From positions 41,956,037 to 42,020,036 of the forward strand of contig OU015525.1 of NCBI GenBank assembly GCA_907165065.1: a DNA stretch of 64,000 bases. The letters run 5' to 3'. Of the stretch, positions 62,754-64,000 are shown piece after piece (positions within the stretch are counted from its first letter, which is position 1; each line of letters opens with the position of its first letter). The notes under the pieces were generated by a model. That model made no database searches. It had not been told where the DNA came from and worked only from the letters and a program-made list of their open reading frames with translations. Source of the stretch: Caprimulgus europaeus. Lineage: Eukaryota > Chordata > Aves > Caprimulgiformes > Caprimulgidae. The translations under genes were made by a program, and so were the position numbers.

Positions 62754-63309
62754 CTGCGCCCACCAGCATCGTCAGAAAGATCGCCCACCGCCGCCCGGCC
62801 CCGACACCGCCGCCGCCCGCACCCCGAATGCCGCACCCCGAGCCCCGCCCGAGTTCCAAGCCCTCACGGACCAACCCGCCGGGAACCCCAGCTCTCCGGG
62901 ACCCCCGACCCGCCAGCCCACGGGACACCCCGCCTGCAGCTCGGTCCCAGACATCCGCCCGGCCTCCTCTCCCGCCAGGACCCCCTGCCCACCGGCAACT
63001 CCCGCGCTCACCCAGCATCTTGCTGAGCTCGGCGTTGTGCAGGTCCGGGTTCTGCTGCGCCAGCCGCTTGCGCTCGTCCTTAGCCCACACCATGAACGCG
63101 TTCATGGGCCGCCGGATCCGCGCCTCGCTCTTGCTCCGGCCGCCCGCCGCCCCCGACGGCGCCGCCTCGCCCTTCGCCTTCGCCTCGCCCAGCGGGCTCA
63201 GCGACTCTGCCCACGGGCAGGGGCCCATGGCCGGCATCATGATGGGCAGCGAGCACCGCCCCTGCGCCTGGTCGTCGCTGCTGGCGTAGCCCGCATCGGG
63301 GCTGCTCAT
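61807..63309 (-). CDS. SOX17: SOX17, SoxF HMG-box transcription factor (complete, two exons)
   Basis: A nuclear DNA-binding factor that specifies definitive endoderm and acts in vascular endothelium and other tissues, cooperating with OCT4 and beta-catenin. The coding sequence is join(63309..63012, 62753..61807) on the minus strand: 1245 bases, 414 residues, the human length as I recall it. [14 protein letters not shown] at the start and GYPDV at the end match the family. The HMG box spans about residues 64-136 ([52 protein letters not shown]), with basic nuclear-localisation stretches at both ends. The C-terminal DRTEFEQYL motif (about 358-366) is the SoxF transactivation/beta-catenin segment. 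The intron interrupts the HMG box at Gly100, the position typical of SoxF genes; SOX7 and SOX18 are excluded by the N- and C-terminal sequences. The centre is rich in Gly, Ala and Pro runs. Confidence 0.97.
   Translation of the reverse strand: MSSPDAGYASSDDQAQGRCSLPIMMPAMGPCPWAESLSPLGEAKAKGEAAPSGAAGGRSKSEARIRRPMNAFMVWAKDERKRLAQQNPDLHNAELSKMLGERGSCRWAGGPGGRGGRADVWDRAAGGVSRGLAGRGSRRAGVPGGLVREGLELGRGSGCGIRGAGGGGVGAGRRWAIFLTMLVGAGKSWKALSLAEKRPFVEEAERLRVQHMQDHPNYKYRPRRRKQVKRLKRVESGFLQHGLAETAGPGLGSEAGGGGGGRMCVEGLGLPYAEQSYAAAAAGAGHYRDCPPLGAAFDGYSLPTPDPSPLDAVESEAPFFAAGLQEECALLPYGYAPHPAAEYAPPAAAAAEGRAGAALRRHLPPGEALGPGGSLQGLLGCPAPLHAYYGHGQACQPPGPGLGPPLPPPLPPGTVGQPSPPPEAAPCREQLEHLPQEELLGEVDRTEFEQYLRFACKPELGLPFAGHDAAGLSAPEGAGPISSAVSDASSAVYYCGYPDV
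62754..63011 (-). other. SOX17: SOX17 intron 1 (258 bp, open in frame)
   Basis: A short GC-rich GT/AG intron. Its length is divisible by three and it has no stop in the coding frame, so a retained intron would insert 86 residues into the middle of the HMG box without shifting the frame. It is GC-rich like the exons around it. Confidence 0.93.
63012..63309 (-). other. SOX17: SOX17 coding exon 1
   Basis: ATG at 63309 sits in CCGAGATGAGC. It encodes residues 1-99 and the first base of Gly100, through AELSKMLG. The donor is GTGAGC (g at 63011). The frame stays open upstream to 63624, but only the 63309 ATG gives the conserved N-terminus, so it is chosen as the start. Confidence 0.95.
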
Positions 63310-63445
63310 CTCGGTTCGCGCCGCCGCTGCCAAGGCCGATCGCGGCGGCGGCACGGGCTGGGGGCTCGGTGCTCGGGCCCCACTCGCTGCTGGCGGCTGT
63401 CGGCGCCCGCCCCTATTTGAGCTGCGGCGCGGCCAATGGGGCGGC
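63310..63445 (-). promoter_or_regulatory. SOX17: SOX17 core promoter and 5' UTR (candidate)
   Basis: Upstream of the ATG, in minus-strand order, are an inverted CCAAT box (CCAAT on plus at 63433-63437), a TATA-like TCAAATAGG (63420-63412) and a GC box (CCCGCCCC on plus, 63405-63412). A start site about 25-30 bases further on, near 63385, would leave a 5' UTR of about 75 bases. The exact start is inferred. Confidence 0.5.
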
Positions 63446-63700
63446 GGGGGCGGGCAAGCGACGGGACGGTGGCGGCGGCTCCCGCTGCGGCGCGGGGCGG
63501 CCCCCGGGGCTCCGCCCGGCCCGGCACCTGAGCAGGTCTCGGGGCCCGCCCTCGCGGCTCCCGCTCCCCCCGCCACCGCCTGTCCCGTGGTGACGGCGCG
63601 GAGATGCTGCGCAGACCCGCGCACAGAGAGAGTTTTCTTCCCTTCTGGCCGACTGTCCCCGTCGCCGCTCTCTCGCCGTTCACCTTTCTGCTTTGCCTCC

Positions 63701-64000
63701 TTCTCGAGTTGGTTTTATTAAATCACGGCGAGTTCAAAATTAAGCCGACCGTCGGAAGTTCATCAAAATATTTAGAAAGGCTGCGAAGACACTACTGATT
63801 GTTTTCCCTGAAAAGGGCTTTTTGTGGGGTTTTTGCGTTATTACTGCCCGCCTGCCATCAAGGTGAGCGTGGTCCCATTAAAAGGGACATGCTCATCACC
63901 TGTAATAATTCTTCCAGTTTGTTTGATCGCATTTTCAATGGCACAAATAATCCCACTTGCCATTGGGTACTGTGGAAGTTATTTTATTAATGCCGTATGT
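63701..64000. other. Sequence upstream of SOX17
   Basis: Beyond the CpG island the DNA returns to moderate AT content. No gene or repeat was recognised in these 300 bases. It probably belongs to the SOX17 upstream regulatory region. Confidence 0.5.

Larger units (their letters stand above)
61760..63700. promoter_or_regulatory. CpG island covering SOX17
   Basis: By eye the sequence switches from AT-rich to very GC-rich with dense CpG at about 61760 and back at about 63700. It covers all SOX17 coding sequence, the intron and the promoter. Large frames on the opposite strand (61783-63420 and others) are a side effect of this composition. Confidence 0.85.

Noticed and set aside
61783-63420. 545-codon open frame on the plus strand over SOX17
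   Set aside because: It is antisense to SOX17, spans its intron and promoter, and consists of low-complexity Arg/Pro/Ala sequence expected from the GC-rich composition. Other large frames here (61668-62312, 62210-62746, 62298-63289) fail for the same reason.
63310-63624. N-terminal extension of SOX17 by 105 codons
   Set aside because: The frame is open but crosses the CCAAT and TATA-like promoter elements and has no SoxF similarity; the conserved N-terminus begins at 63309.
1-64000. tRNA, rRNA, CRISPR, integrated mitochondrial DNA or a bacterial-type gene cluster
   Set aside because: I looked for cloverleaf boxes, regularly spaced repeats and dense same-strand ORFs and saw none; the window is ordinary vertebrate nuclear DNA.

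Overview
This is vertebrate nuclear DNA, almost certainly from a bird and probably a neoavian. Three things point there: intron-containing orthologues of vertebrate genes, dispersed CR1 LINE fragments as the main interspersed repeat, and two copies of an LTR-like repeat I associate with bird genomes. The species cannot be named from the sequence alone.

Two genes are recognisable, both on the minus strand. The low-coordinate end (1-6852) holds the 5' coding part of RP1, the photoreceptor axoneme protein: exon 2 with the start codon and most of the tandem doublecortin (DCX) domains, exon 3, and the first 1849 bases of a giant exon 4 that runs off the window. The high-coordinate end (61807-63309) holds a complete two-exon SOX17 (414 codons), a SoxF HMG-box transcription factor, in a GC-rich CpG-island-like domain with its promoter. 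From recalled human gene order, SOX17 lies upstream of RP1 in the same orientation; the window fits that order with about 55 kb between the two start codons. The genes are not known to share a pathway: SOX17 acts in endoderm and vascular endothelium, RP1 in photoreceptor outer segments.

The roughly 55 kb between them is AT-rich and shows no convincing protein-coding gene. It holds a 2.66 kb CR1 retrotransposon (about 54753-57416, minus) whose single endonuclease/reverse-transcriptase frame is interrupted by only three stop codons; two medium CR1 fragments (35.5 and 46.2 kb, plus strand); several short CR1 tails; the two LTR-like copies in opposite orientation (8.0 kb and 19.8 kb); a (TAAAA)n tract against the CR1 5' boundary; a (GAGT)n expansion inside the second LTR copy; a GC-rich block of unknown origin at 33.5 kb; and several perfect short hairpins and alternating purine-pyrimidine tracts. 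RP1's noncoding exon 1 and its promoter could not be placed. I found no tRNA, rRNA or CRISPR, and no new multi-gene system.
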